A stretch of 64,000 nucleotides of DNA from Sphingobacteriaceae bacterium (GTDB lineage Bacteria > Bacteroidota > Bacteroidia > B-17B0 > Aurantibacillaceae), in NCBI GenBank assembly GCA_016715905.1, contig JADJXI010000005.1:504150-568149 (forward strand). The letters are read 5' to 3'. Numbering within the stretch: the first letter of the stretch is position 1; the number at the start of each line of letters is the position of its first letter. This document shows, in pieces, positions 27,201-35,814 of the stretch. Under the pieces are notes generated by a model. The model was not told where the DNA came from. It did no database searches and saw only the letters and a list, made by a program, of their open reading frames with translations. Both the position numbers and the translations under genes were made by a program.

Positions 27201-27675
27201 GCGCACGCCAAATACCATATTAAATTATGTGCGCAATAAATTAATTGCCAATTTATCGGTAGATGGTGCTCAAGATGGTATGGATGGAACCCTAGTTTGT
27301 TTTGATAAAGTGAATGCTAAATTAACTTATGCCTCTGCACATAACAAACCCATCTTAATCCGAAACGGAGAAATGATGGAATTACCGGCCGATAAAATGC
27401 CGATTGGAAAAGGGGAGAGAACTCATTCTTTCCATCTGGAAGAAATCAATTATCAAAAAAATGATATCGTTTATTTTTATACTGATGGATTTGCCGATCA
27501 GTTTGGTGGACCCAAAGGAAAAAAATTCAAATACCGTAAGCTGAACGAAACCTTACTCAATATTTCTAAATTAAGCATGGCTGAACAACACGATATTTTA
27601 AGTCAAGAATTTGATACCTGGAAAGGTAAACTGGAACAAGTTGATGATGTGTTATTGATTGGGATAAGGTTTTAA
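24205..27675 (+). CDS. two-component-type propeller sensor with SpoIIE phosphatase output
   Basis: About 1156 residues if read from ATA at 24205. The first usual start is TTG 24253, but the 16 codons before it encode the body of a signal peptide (KYFLFLFFIIGFTCYLAQ) in the same frame, with an upstream in-frame stop at 24148 and no ATG, GTG or TTG between. Domains: Reg_prop beta-propeller blades (~20-700; TTPNGLLWMVTEKGITNFNG), a Y_Y_Y domain (~710-800; YAYRLLGLDTTWVQNDSRNY), one TM segment (WWFILIEILLAGGLIYLYI), a coiled coil with DSIKYARRIQGTLL, then SpoIIE/PP2C with DIVSGDFYW, CDSTGHGVPGAFM, YTDGFADQFGG and QVDDVLLIGIRF. It probably senses a periplasmic ligand and dephosphorylates a cytosolic protein. 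It overlaps the convergent next gene by 24 bp. Confidence 0.88.
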   Translation: MKYFLFLFFIIGFTCYLAQPKEDYIFERISKTRNLPFKMARSLITTPNGLLWMVTEKGITNFNGHTAKHYQATKDSSGLLPVPVFQLFSDKKGIIWISYMDACISKFNPETEKFTHYYHDSTNKNSFPYGAASQFIQDKKGTIWMAVWGAGLSKYNEANNDFTTYRPVKGDTTLINTTEITSLAEMDNGNLLVGTWESGGYGKYAFLQIFNPLTGKSKRFPFEDYRLPATEQISHIRAALKIVHFVHIDENKDYWIGTYLGLYHFNNRTKVMRRYSDIYKGEKYLTGGGIENCANVVQLGRKLWVGTEVTGIMVVDMDNGKTQTLNHYYENNTTLSGDNILGLFKDSDNNIWVSTRAGIDVYSSIMQQFKFLANVKTGAEKSNKSQGSNSVVDVLSYKDSLVYMSHGNGISIYDRANDTVQRIFTKVLYRELKNKFNLHEHVNPGPAGDIEETENEFLVNNNGILLALNKKTLNPTYLYPYNMLIGFAINKEKTKILTHSFPIRHGKGKSAQSKGGYHLTTLNAFNYEVVDTFRFEDLKFQDHKWHENGSICYLQDNNWIVHGNRICFFVFDANSKTVKTYSSRNEYLYFPDSMLTILAVDKSGYAWIRGTAGIYKFDYRTGKSKLFNDSLKINQEVVQSIMQDHKNRLWFACGADIIRYNLNTKETYRYTSELGLHSGGFTTTKNIPNSSKYLYFAGPYGVTYFDPDKMEISKRKPNLFLVNMVLNKDTLNEATKVDYLIHDKKIPWDKNFVTFEFATYQYYSPGKKIYAYRLLGLDTTWVQNDSRNYVSYTNLSDGFYQFEVKCKNVFNVESDVYNISFTIDKPFWKKWWFILIEILLAGGLIYLYIRNREKNLNKQKDKLERKVEERTKELVEKAEQIEHQSVIINEKNKELTDSIKYARRIQGTLLAKLEFMKENLPEHFVLFKPKDIVSGDFYWATKIEAEMSEFIPGKSLPSNQNDELFYLAVCDSTGHGVPGAFMSLLNISYLNEAIGEMKMRTPNTILNYVRNKLIANLSVDGAQDGMDGTLVCFDKVNAKLTYASAHNKPILIRNGEMMELPADKMPIGKGERTHSFHLEEINYQKNDIVYFYTDGFADQFGGPKGKKFKYRKLNETLLNISKLSMAEQHDILSQEFDTWKGKLEQVDDVLLIGIRF

Positions 27676-28887
27676 ACTGTCTGCACAAATCCACGCGGTA
27701 CTCCAGGCGTTTTGAAAATTAAATCCACCGGTAATTCCATCTACATTAATTACTTCTCCGCAAAAAAATAATCCTTTTATTAATTTACTTTCCATGGTTT
27801 TAAAATCAATTTCCTTTAAATCAACACCACCACAAGTTACAAATTCTTCTTTAAAGGTGGTTTTCCCCTCCATATTATACGTACTGCAAAAAATTAAATC
27901 ACATAAACACTGCATTTGCTTGTTATTTAATTCCTGCCAGGTTTTTTGTTCTTCTATTACAGCCTCCAAACAAAAATGTTCCCATAGTCTTTTTGGTAAA
28001 TCAAATAAAGCTACATTTCTGACTAAACTTTTTTGATGCGTTTTTTTGGTTTGGAATAGTAGAGCCTCAACTTCTTGCCGGTTATTTGGAAAAGCCCAGT
28101 TCACTTGAATTTTAGTGGAGTAATTTAATGCAAATAATTCATGTGCGGCAAATGCAGATAATTTTAAAACTGCGGGCCCACTCAAGCCCCAATGTGTAAT
28201 TAAAACCGGACCGGCATATTTTAATTTTTGCCCCACTAACTTAATTTCCGCATTTTGTACACTCAAACCCTGTAAATTATTCTTTATTTTTTCATTGGGT
28301 AAATTCAAAGTAAATAAACTGGGTATAGGACTTACTATATTATGTCCTAAATTTTTGATTAAATCATAAGAGCCGGATTTGGGATGTCCGCCTAATGCAA
28401 TAATAAGTTGATCGGCCGTTTTTTCGCCTTGCGAAGTATTTAAATAAAATTTTTCTTTAATTTTTTTAATCGTAAAAACTTCGCAATTCTTTTCAATTTT
28501 AATGTGATACAATTCGGTATACTTCAAAAAACAATTTACAATGGTTTCGCTATCATCGCTTTGCGGAAAAATCCGGCCGTCTTCTTCTGTTTTTAAACTC
28601 ACGTCGTGATTTTCAAACCATTGAATAGTATCTGATACATTAAAGCGAGAAAAAACTTGTTTTAATTCTTTATTTCCTCTTGGGTAATTTTTAACCAGTT
28701 CTGAATTTTCGAAGCAGGCGTTAGTAACATTACATCTACCGCCTCCCGAAATTTTCACTTTGCTTAAAAGTTTGTTTGATTTTTCGAGTATAGAAACGTT
28801 ATAATTTTTATTTTTTTCGGCAAGATTAATAGCGGCAAAAAAACCGGCGGCTCCGCCTCCAATAACGATTACGTTTTTTTTAATCAT
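27652..28887 (-). CDS. BaiN/HI0933-family NAD(P)/FAD-dependent oxidoreductase
   Basis: A 411-residue flavoprotein. The N-terminal Rossmann motif is VIGGGAAGFFAAINLAE, followed by the family signature KISGGGRCNVTN near residue 45-57. The C terminus has the second FAD contact GLFFCGEVINVDGITGGFNF then QNAWSTAWICADSL. The family (HI0933-like, BaiN/RdsA) is widespread with mostly unknown substrates. Its ATG overlaps the stop of the upstream RND gene (ATGA), so the two are translationally coupled. Its 3' end overlaps the convergent phosphatase gene by 24 bp. Confidence 0.92.
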   Translation of the reverse strand: MIKKNVIVIGGGAAGFFAAINLAEKNKNYNVSILEKSNKLLSKVKISGGGRCNVTNACFENSELVKNYPRGNKELKQVFSRFNVSDTIQWFENHDVSLKTEEDGRIFPQSDDSETIVNCFLKYTELYHIKIEKNCEVFTIKKIKEKFYLNTSQGEKTADQLIIALGGHPKSGSYDLIKNLGHNIVSPIPSLFTLNLPNEKIKNNLQGLSVQNAEIKLVGQKLKYAGPVLITHWGLSGPAVLKLSAFAAHELFALNYSTKIQVNWAFPNNRQEVEALLFQTKKTHQKSLVRNVALFDLPKRLWEHFCLEAVIEEQKTWQELNNKQMQCLCDLIFCSTYNMEGKTTFKEEFVTCGGVDLKEIDFKTMESKLIKGLFFCGEVINVDGITGGFNFQNAWSTAWICADSLKPYPNQ

Positions 28888-31148
28888 TTCTGTTTTTTTT
28901 GTTTACCGTAAATCAGAAATAAAAGTACAGGCAATAAAAATATATCGGCCAATAATGCAATGATGATGGTTATGCAGATTAGGAAACCGAAATAAAATGT
29001 GCTTTGAAAATCGCTGGTCATTAAGCTTAAAAATCCGCCTAATAAAATGAAAGTAGTTAAAATAATGGGTTTACCGGTTTCAAAATAAGTGCGTTTAAAA
29101 GCATACAATATACTTTTTCCGTAGCCTAACTCAATTTTTAAACGAGAAATAAAATGTATAGTATCATCGGTGGCAATACCAAATGCAATACTAAACACCA
29201 GCGAAGTTGCTGCTTTTAATTCTATGCCCATGAATCCCATAACGGCTCCAATAATAACAAGGGGAATAAGATTAGGCAAAATAAAAACTAAAACCATACG
29301 CCAGCTTCGGTGCAGGAAAAAAGTAAGTAAGGCTATGATGACTAAAGAAAAAACAAAACCCTGTGCCATATTACTTACCATGTACTCATTATTTTTATCT
29401 ACCAGATGTGCAGCTCCGGTTATAGAATAGTTAATCAGATTTGTGTCTGTTTTGGTTTGAATAAATTGGAATAGGTTTTGATTATGTATTCCAACTTTTA
29501 CACTACCCATATCAGCAATTTTAGCGCTGATTCGGGCTTGTTTTCCTTTTGAATCGATGGCTCTTTTTAATTCCTTGTTGTTTTTATTACTTTTTAAATA
29601 ATATATGATTTCATCAAAATCTTCTTTATCAGGAAATTTATTTTTTTGTGTTATATTAATATTTTGATTGATGGAACAAACAAGAGCGGAAGGTGATAGC
29701 AAAAAGCCGGGTTCGTATTCTTTCCGAATAAAATTATCCACTTTATTTAATTCTCTTAACACATCTTCATCCCAAAATGTTTTATTGGTGTCTTTTAAGG
29801 TCAGGTAAACTTCAAATGGACGAACGCCACTGTAATTTTTGTCAAAAAAATTAAAATCCTGTTTTATTTTTACTTTATTACTTAAATCTTCTAATAAAAT
29901 ATTATTCACTTTTATTTTATAAATGCCAATACACGAAATCACTAATAGTATTCCCGTAATCAGCAAAATTGTTTTTTGATTACGGAAGGTCCAGAATAAT
30001 ACATTGCGCATTCTGTTTTCGGATTTGTTGTTGTGACCATGAATACTCACCAGTTTTGGAGGTGTAAAGAAAAAAAGTAAAGCCGGTAATAAGGTATAAG
30101 TAAGCACAAAAGCCACGCAAATACCAATGGATGTGTAAATGCCAAATTCACGAATGGGTTTTATACTGGAAAATAAAAGTGATAAAAACGCGACCACCGT
30201 AGTAATTAAGGTTAGAAAAGTTGGAGCGCCCACTTCCCGTAAAATCAAAGGGTAAATTTTAACTCGTTCTGTTCCTTTGGCCAGCTCTTCAAAGTATTTG
30301 GAAAAAAAGTGAACCACATCACTCATGCCGGCAATGAATACCATAGTAGGCAGCATCACCGTCATGATATCAATAGACTTGTTCAGGATTCCCATTATTC
30401 CTAAAGTCCATAGTATCGAAATAAGAACTATGCACATGGGAACTAGAACTCCGTAAACACTTCTGAAGCTAAACCACAAGAAAATAATAACTACTATAAA
30501 GGACAGCGCTAAAAACAGACTAAATTCATTTTCTAAATTTTGCAAGTATACTTTTTGAGCAAAAATTCGACCTACGTAATGCACATCGTCAAACTTAAAT
30601 TCGGCCAATTTATTTTCAATTAAAACGGCCAGTGAATCGCTTTGTTTTTTGGTTAATGAAAATTGGGTTGTGAGATAAATGGACAAGGATTTTCCGTTTT
30701 CAGGAAAAAAGGAACCAACCAGAAATGGATTATTATAAATGTTGGTGCTATCTGTTGTGTAAAACTCTTCCTGCTCAAAATGCAAAGTGGGAATTTGTGT
30801 GGGCACTAGGCCGCCTAACTGTAATGTTTTAAGATTAGTAGGAGAAGTTACTTTTTGAATAAATGGGAGTTTTTGAAACTCTTTGGTTAATTGATCTATT
30901 TTTAATAAAAAATCTTTTTTAAAAATACCCGATTTATTTTCGAGGGCAACTAAAACAAACTCATTATCGTGTTCAAAAATATCTCTGTACTTATTGTATA
31001 ATTCCAGTTCGTGGTCTTCATTTGGGAAAAAAGCTTCAAATTCGTAGTTGAAATTTAAATTCTGTAGCTTATAAACACTGAAAAGTGAAAATAATACTAC
31101 AAAAATGAGTATAAAAAGATAATATGATTTTTGCTTATTAATAGGCAT
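28884..31148 (-). CDS. RND-superfamily (MMPL/patched-like) permease
   Basis: A protein of about 754 residues from ATG 31148 (MPINKQKSYYLFILI), which I prefer over the TTG at 31184 because a membrane helix follows directly. It has the RND duplication: TM1, a large periplasmic loop (~30-205), a block of five helices (ALSFIVVIIFLWFSF and following), then TM7, a second loop and a second block. The second block holds the GIATDDTIHFISR segment, where Asp residues sit in the proton-relay position of MMPL/patched proteins. It probably exports lipids or other hydrophobic compounds. No membrane-fusion partner is nearby. Coupled to the BaiN-like flavoprotein by ATGA. Confidence 0.88.
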   Translation of the reverse strand: MPINKQKSYYLFILIFVVLFSLFSVYKLQNLNFNYEFEAFFPNEDHELELYNKYRDIFEHDNEFVLVALENKSGIFKKDFLLKIDQLTKEFQKLPFIQKVTSPTNLKTLQLGGLVPTQIPTLHFEQEEFYTTDSTNIYNNPFLVGSFFPENGKSLSIYLTTQFSLTKKQSDSLAVLIENKLAEFKFDDVHYVGRIFAQKVYLQNLENEFSLFLALSFIVVIIFLWFSFRSVYGVLVPMCIVLISILWTLGIMGILNKSIDIMTVMLPTMVFIAGMSDVVHFFSKYFEELAKGTERVKIYPLILREVGAPTFLTLITTVVAFLSLLFSSIKPIREFGIYTSIGICVAFVLTYTLLPALLFFFTPPKLVSIHGHNNKSENRMRNVLFWTFRNQKTILLITGILLVISCIGIYKIKVNNILLEDLSNKVKIKQDFNFFDKNYSGVRPFEVYLTLKDTNKTFWDEDVLRELNKVDNFIRKEYEPGFLLSPSALVCSINQNINITQKNKFPDKEDFDEIIYYLKSNKNNKELKRAIDSKGKQARISAKIADMGSVKVGIHNQNLFQFIQTKTDTNLINYSITGAAHLVDKNNEYMVSNMAQGFVFSLVIIALLTFFLHRSWRMVLVFILPNLIPLVIIGAVMGFMGIELKAATSLVFSIAFGIATDDTIHFISRLKIELGYGKSILYAFKRTYFETGKPIILTTFILLGGFLSLMTSDFQSTFYFGFLICITIIIALLADIFLLPVLLFLIYGKQKKQK

Positions 31149-31223
31149 CAAATCTACTAACAAAACTGCTTTTAAAAAACACAATAAAGGGCTAAAAATG
31201 GCTTACCAATAGCCAAATTCTCT

Positions 31224-31231
31224 TATCTTTG
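31224..31231 (+). promoter_or_regulatory. possible -7 promoter element for pruA
   Basis: TATCTTTG is a perfect TAnnTTTG match, about 77 bases before the pruA ATG. A -33 TTG is not found at the expected spacing. Confidence 0.3.
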
Positions 31232-31307
31232 AGGCTCCTGTTTTTAAGCAAGAAAATGGGAATTAATCACACAAATAGATATACTAACCATTAAAAATAA
31301 ATAACCC

Positions 31308-32939
31308 ATGCCAAAAGGAATTTATAAAGTACCGGTACCGGTGAATGAGCCGGTGAAGCAATATGCAGCAGGTAGTGCCGAAAGAAAAGAATTGCAAGCC
31401 ATGTTAAAAGCATTACGTGCTAAAGAAATTGAAGTACCCATGTATATTGGGGGAAAAGAAATTAAAGGAGAAACAAAAGTGAGAATGTCGCCTCCACATG
31501 ATCATAAACATACACTTGGTTATTTTTACAAGAGCGAAAAGAAACATGTAGAACAAGCCATTGAAGCTGCTTTAACGGCGCGTGAAAAATGGATTAATTT
31601 AGGTTGGGAACATAGGGCAAGTATATTTTTAAAGGCAGCTGATTTAATTGCCGGTCCTTATCGCGCTAAATTAAACGCGGCAACTATGTTGGGACAAAGT
31701 AAAAGTGCTTTTCAGGCGGAAATAGATAGTGCCTGTGAAATAATAGATTTTTTACGTTACAATGTAGCGTACATGACCGAAATTTATGCGGAGCAACCGG
31801 CTTCTAATCCGGGCATGTGGAATCGTTTGGAATGGCGACCGTTGGAAGGATTTATTTATGCATTAACGCCTTTTAATTTTACGGCCATTGCGGGCAATTT
31901 ACCAACAAGTTGTGCTATGATGGGGAATGTAGTGGTATGGAAACCCAGCAATACGCAAGTATACAGCGCTAATGTATTAATGGAAATTTTCAATAAAGCC
32001 GGCGTACCGGATGGGGTAATTAATTTAATTTATCCATCAGGACCTGATGCGGCAGAAGTGATATTTAATCACCGGGATTTTGCAGGAATACATTTTACGG
32101 GAAGCACGGAGGTTTTTCAAAACATCTGGCAGAGTATAGGAAACAATATTCACAAGTATAAATCTTATCCTCGCATTGTAGGTGAAACCGGAGGTAAAGA
32201 TTTTGTAATGGTTCACAAGTCAGCCGATGCGAAAGAAGTGGCTGTTGCTTTAGTGCGTGGTGCCTTTGAATATCAGGGACAAAAATGTTCAGCTGCCTCT
32301 AGGGCATATATTCCTACTAATTTGTGGAATGAGGTAAAGAAATACATGCAGGAAGATTTGAAATCGATGAAGATGGGCCCAACAGAAGATTTTACCAATT
32401 TTGTGAACGCGGTAATTGATGAAAAGAGTTTCGATAAATTAAAATCTTTTATTGACAAGGCAAAAACAGATAAAGGTGTGGAAGTAATTGCCGGAGGAAA
32501 TTGCGATAAATCTACCGGTTACTTTATTGAACCCACCGTTCTAAAAGTAGATAATCCGCAATATGTAACCATGTGTGAAGAATTATTTGGTCCGGTACTT
32601 ACACTTTATGTTTATGATGAAAATAAATATGAAGAAACTATGGATATTTTAGATAAAACAAGTATTTATGCCTTAACAGGAGCCATCATAGCCAACGACC
32701 GTTATGCGATTGAAACAGCTACTAAAAAGTTAGTGAACGCGGCGGGTAATTTTTACATCAATGATAAACCAACCGGTGCAGTGGTAGGTCAACAGCCATT
32801 TGGTGGAGCAAGAGGCAGTGGTACGAATGATAAGGCAGGGGCGAAAATTAATTTATTACGTTGGGTTAGTCCGCGAACAATAAAAGAAACCTGGGTGCCG
32901 GCTAACGATTACCGTTATCCGTTTTTGCAGGCCGATTAA
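31308..32939 (+). CDS. pruA: 1-pyrroline-5-carboxylate dehydrogenase (glutamate semialdehyde dehydrogenase)
   Basis: A 543-residue aldehyde dehydrogenase, the usual length for stand-alone P5C dehydrogenase of the eukaryote/Bacteroidota type. It oxidises L-glutamate gamma-semialdehyde to glutamate with NAD in proline and arginine breakdown. Seen are the cofactor region WKPSNTQVYSANVLMEIFNK, FTGSTEVFQNIW, the general base Glu in VGETGGKDFVMVH, and the catalytic Cys in YQGQKCSAASRAYIP. The C terminus PFGGARGSGTNDKAGAKINL is family-typical. No proline dehydrogenase gene is adjacent. It is a single-gene unit ended by a strong terminator. Confidence 0.96.
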   Translation: MPKGIYKVPVPVNEPVKQYAAGSAERKELQAMLKALRAKEIEVPMYIGGKEIKGETKVRMSPPHDHKHTLGYFYKSEKKHVEQAIEAALTAREKWINLGWEHRASIFLKAADLIAGPYRAKLNAATMLGQSKSAFQAEIDSACEIIDFLRYNVAYMTEIYAEQPASNPGMWNRLEWRPLEGFIYALTPFNFTAIAGNLPTSCAMMGNVVVWKPSNTQVYSANVLMEIFNKAGVPDGVINLIYPSGPDAAEVIFNHRDFAGIHFTGSTEVFQNIWQSIGNNIHKYKSYPRIVGETGGKDFVMVHKSADAKEVAVALVRGAFEYQGQKCSAASRAYIPTNLWNEVKKYMQEDLKSMKMGPTEDFTNFVNAVIDEKSFDKLKSFIDKAKTDKGVEVIAGGNCDKSTGYFIEPTVLKVDNPQYVTMCEELFGPVLTLYVYDENKYEETMDILDKTSIYALTGAIIANDRYAIETATKKLVNAAGNFYINDKPTGAVVGQQPFGGARGSGTNDKAGAKINLLRWVSPRTIKETWVPANDYRYPFLQAD

Positions 32940-32974
32940 TTTTATTCATCAAAGAAATTGTTTGAAATAAAAAA

Positions 32975-33001
32975 AGTGTAATTTTCATTACACTTTTTTT
33001 A
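32975..33001. terminator. bidirectional rho-independent terminator
   Basis: Stem AGTGTAAT (32975-32982) / ATTACACT (32987-32994), loop TTTC, with A-run before and T-run after. It lies between the convergent pruA and T9SS-cargo genes and may serve both. Confidence 0.9.
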
Positions 33002-33025
33002 TTTTGATTGATAAAAATAAAATTA

Positions 33026-34219
33026 TTAATCCTTTAAAAACTTTGTTGTTTGTGTTTTACCATTTGTGTTGATGTTCAGGTAATACAATCCCTTTTCGAA
33101 ATTTTCCGTATTTACAAATGCTTGATTATATCCTTTTCTGGATTGGATAACATCTTCATATACTAATCGCCCTTCTATATTTATGATTCGTAATTGAAAG
33201 GTAGATTCGTTGTCAGAATTGTAGGCTACTTTTAAATAGGTAGTTGATGGAATTGGGCCGGTGGAAATATTTAATAATTCCTGTTCTTTACTAACCGCTA
33301 CAATATTGGTGAATGAACTTTTGCCGTCATCATCGGTTTGTTTAATTCTGTAGTAAGATAAGCCTAACGGAGGATTTTCATCAATATCATTATATTCAAT
33401 AATTCCATTTTGCGAGCGATTGGCACTTACTCTTTTTATTTCGGTAAAATTAACAGCATCTAATGAGCGTTCAATAGTAAAGTAATTGTTATTTTCTTCA
33501 GAAACTGTTTCCCATTGCAATTCAACAATGTCATTTTTCATTTTTGCCGTAAAGTTTTTAAACTCTACAGGTAAAACCCCTAAATCGTAAAAAACACGAC
33601 CATTAAATCTTCTTGGAGTATAATTGGTAGAAAATGGATATTCTTTTCCGGTTCCTTCTCTGATTATAATATTCGCATCTGAGGCTAAAACTGTTCCTAC
33701 TGCTGTGCCATTAGTATAAGCCAGTGTTGGTCCGCTTAAGGTTGTTCGGGTAATGTAAAAGGCCTGGGTTGCTCCGGCAGCAATTCCGGTATTAATAGCT
33801 ATTGGAACGGAGGTTGGTAAATTTACGCCGGCTGAAGCTAAATTAATCGCTGTTCCAATCAATGTCCAAGCACCCGGTGTATTGGTAAAACCAACATGCG
33901 TTCCGCTTTTGGTGTAGATTTCAAAATTTGTTGTTCCTACATTCATGTTCACTTCAAAACACAAAATGGTAACCGCATTGATAGCCTCAATATCGAACAT
34001 GTGACCACGTTGTGCATTGTTGGTTGCATAAATTGTTACCAGATTGCTTGCAGAAGGGCAGGCCATCATTTTGGATTGGTAATTATTTACTTCCGCCTCA
34101 AATGAATAAAGCTCAGAATCCGAACCGTCATCTAATAAGGTAACCGGATTTTGAGCTAGAATATTAGCTGAAAACAGAACGGAAAATAAACAAATTGGTA
34201 AACAAGTCTGCTTAGACAT
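33026..34219 (-). CDS. secreted protein with T9SS type A sorting domain
   Basis: A 397-residue exported protein with signal peptide 1-22 (LFSVLFSANILAQ). Residues ~25-215 form a beta-rich domain of unknown identity (MFDIEAINAVTILCFEVNMN). The stalk VLPVEFKNFTAKMKNDIVEL then QWETVSEENNNYFTIERS is the same type as in the 13.8-kb protein. The last ~75 residues are the sorting domain (STGPIPSTTYLKV, LRIINIEGRLVYE, ending KTQTTKFLKD). It should be exported through T9SS to the surface or medium. Substrate or ligand unknown. Confidence 0.85.
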   Translation of the reverse strand: MSKQTCLPICLFSVLFSANILAQNPVTLLDDGSDSELYSFEAEVNNYQSKMMACPSASNLVTIYATNNAQRGHMFDIEAINAVTILCFEVNMNVGTTNFEIYTKSGTHVGFTNTPGAWTLIGTAINLASAGVNLPTSVPIAINTGIAAGATQAFYITRTTLSGPTLAYTNGTAVGTVLASDANIIIREGTGKEYPFSTNYTPRRFNGRVFYDLGVLPVEFKNFTAKMKNDIVELQWETVSEENNNYFTIERSLDAVNFTEIKRVSANRSQNGIIEYNDIDENPPLGLSYYRIKQTDDDGKSSFTNIVAVSKEQELLNISTGPIPSTTYLKVAYNSDNESTFQLRIINIEGRLVYEDVIQSRKGYNQAFVNTENFEKGLYYLNINTNGKTQTTKFLKD

Positions 34220-34321
34220 AAGAGTAATTTGAACGCGAAGATACGAGAATAAGGTAGATCTTTGTTTTTATTGCCTCAATAGTGTATGAATTTGCCTAAC
34301 CGGAACCTATGTTTTATATCC

Positions 34322-34698
34322 TTATTTCATAGAATAAGTGGTCCTAAAGGATAATATATATTTAGTGAGTTTAAGTTTTTGTTCAGGAGTTAACTCAGCT
34401 TTCGGACTCATTTCATCAATTTCATGTAACCATTTTTTTTCAGAAAGATCGGTAATTTTGGGTTGTTCATGACATTTAATACAAGGTCCTTCAAATATTT
34501 TTTTTCCTGCTTCTAATTCGCTTAATTGGGTGCCTGCCCATTTTTGTTCGGCAGCCGGCAATAAAACACTTAAGAAGGACTTGCTTTCACTTCAGCTTTA
34601 GTTTCTGTTACTACATTTTTATTGGTAGTTGTGTTTTTTTTTGATTTACAATAAAACATAGTAAAGGCCAGAAGTAGAAATAAGCTTATTTTTTTCAT
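34322..34698 (-). pseudogene. c-type cytochrome lipoprotein, interrupted by a frameshift
   Basis: Two adjacent minus-strand frames together make one sensible protein. The first starts at ATG 34698 with a lipoprotein signal (MKKISLFLLLAFTMFYC, lipid Cys at 17) and a Lys/Thr-rich linker, and stops at TAA 34572-34570. The second frame is open from 34591 to 34322 and encodes AGKKIFEGPCIKCHEQP with a CxxCH haem-attachment site, then a typical small cytochrome c helix (LTPEQKLKLTKYILSF). Alone the second frame begins only at TTG 34561 and has no signal for export, which a c-type cytochrome needs. A -1 shift in the 19-base overlap 34591-34573 would restore it. It is either a true mutation, an assembly error, or rare programmed frameshifting. 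Confidence 0.75.
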
Positions 34699-34756
34699 GA
34701 AATTAATTTTTGGTAAATATAGATTAAAATCTATGCTTTTTTATTGCCAATAAGTG

Positions 34757-35779
34757 TTAATAGGTTCTGCCACAGATTCTATCCCAAATATCCAAAATAT
34801 TTTCTTTAAATTTCATATCCTTCCCCGAAGGTTGAAACATAGTCATGCGTTCTATTCCGTTTTCTTGAAATAGTTTATAATGAAAAATAAAAGTTTTTTC
34901 TAATGTTGTTTCCTGAAAATTACTTCTGCCAAATTTAACTGCGTACATATTTAGGGTGTCGCCGTTTCTTCTGGCAATGGTATAAGGATCTCCAAACCAT
35001 TTTATTTTAGCAACATCATTCGGGCAATTAAATGAATCCATTAGGTGTTGATGCCGGGGGAAAGTATGCCAGGTGATTGGATTTTTTTTATTCCATAAAC
35101 TAAATTCGCCGATAAAAATGGTACTATCGTTACTGGCCAGGGCATACCATAATATATTATTCAACATGGTGGGATTGCTGATATAATTGGTAGCCGGAAT
35201 GTTGTTTTCCTGAATTGATTTTGAAGCTATGTTATTAGCTTGGTATTTATTTATAAAAGTAAATGATAAATATAAACCACACCATATTAAACTGTATTTG
35301 GCCAACTTTTGTCTGAATGCGATATTTTTTTTAATAAAAATGGCAGTTAAAAAAAGAAGCAACATGGGTAAAGTGAACAATAAATCAACTATAGACAGAG
35401 TGTGTATAGAGTAGGAGCCGTTATCAAAAGGTAAAAGCAATTGCGTTCCGAAATTGGTGAACCAATCTAATATTGAGTGTCCCCAAAGACAAGTGATTAA
35501 AAATAAATACCAACGTGAAAAACTTATTTTGTCTTTAAATATTTTTAATAGCAGCCAGGCAATGGGTAATGCATAGAGTATTTCAATAAACAAGGAATGG
35601 GTATGCGCTCTGTGTTCACACATGTAAGCTCTGGGATCGTTTAATCCGGTATAAAACAAATCAAAATCAGGAATGCTTTTAGCAATCCCTCCTAACAATA
35701 ATCCCCAGCGTCCAATTTTTTTTCCTAAAAATTTTTCGCCGATTGCGGCACCAATGACAATATGAGAAACGGAGTCCAA
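34757..35779 (-). CDS. membrane-bound metal-dependent hydrolase (YdjM/DUF457 family)
   Basis: A 340-residue membrane protein. The N terminus DSVSHIVIGAAIGEKFLGKK carries the conserved early His, followed by IPDFDLFYTGLNDP and HRAHTHSLFIEILYALPIAW, the His/Asp pattern of the YdjM (LexA-binding, membrane-bound hydrolase) family. About four to five membrane helices lie in residues 55-175, and a C-terminal non-membrane domain (~180-340) follows with WFGDPYTIARRNGD. The start is TTG at 35779. No ATG is nearer to the family N terminus. It lies in a run of minus-strand accessory genes (GNAT, lipoprotein). Substrate unknown. Confidence 0.82.
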   Translation of the reverse strand: MDSVSHIVIGAAIGEKFLGKKIGRWGLLLGGIAKSIPDFDLFYTGLNDPRAYMCEHRAHTHSLFIEILYALPIAWLLLKIFKDKISFSRWYLFLITCLWGHSILDWFTNFGTQLLLPFDNGSYSIHTLSIVDLLFTLPMLLLFLTAIFIKKNIAFRQKLAKYSLIWCGLYLSFTFINKYQANNIASKSIQENNIPATNYISNPTMLNNILWYALASNDSTIFIGEFSLWNKKNPITWHTFPRHQHLMDSFNCPNDVAKIKWFGDPYTIARRNGDTLNMYAVKFGRSNFQETTLEKTFIFHYKLFQENGIERMTMFQPSGKDMKFKENILDIWDRICGRTY

Positions 35780-35814
35780 AGATTAAGTGAAAGCTTTTGT
35801 AAAATTAGGAACTT

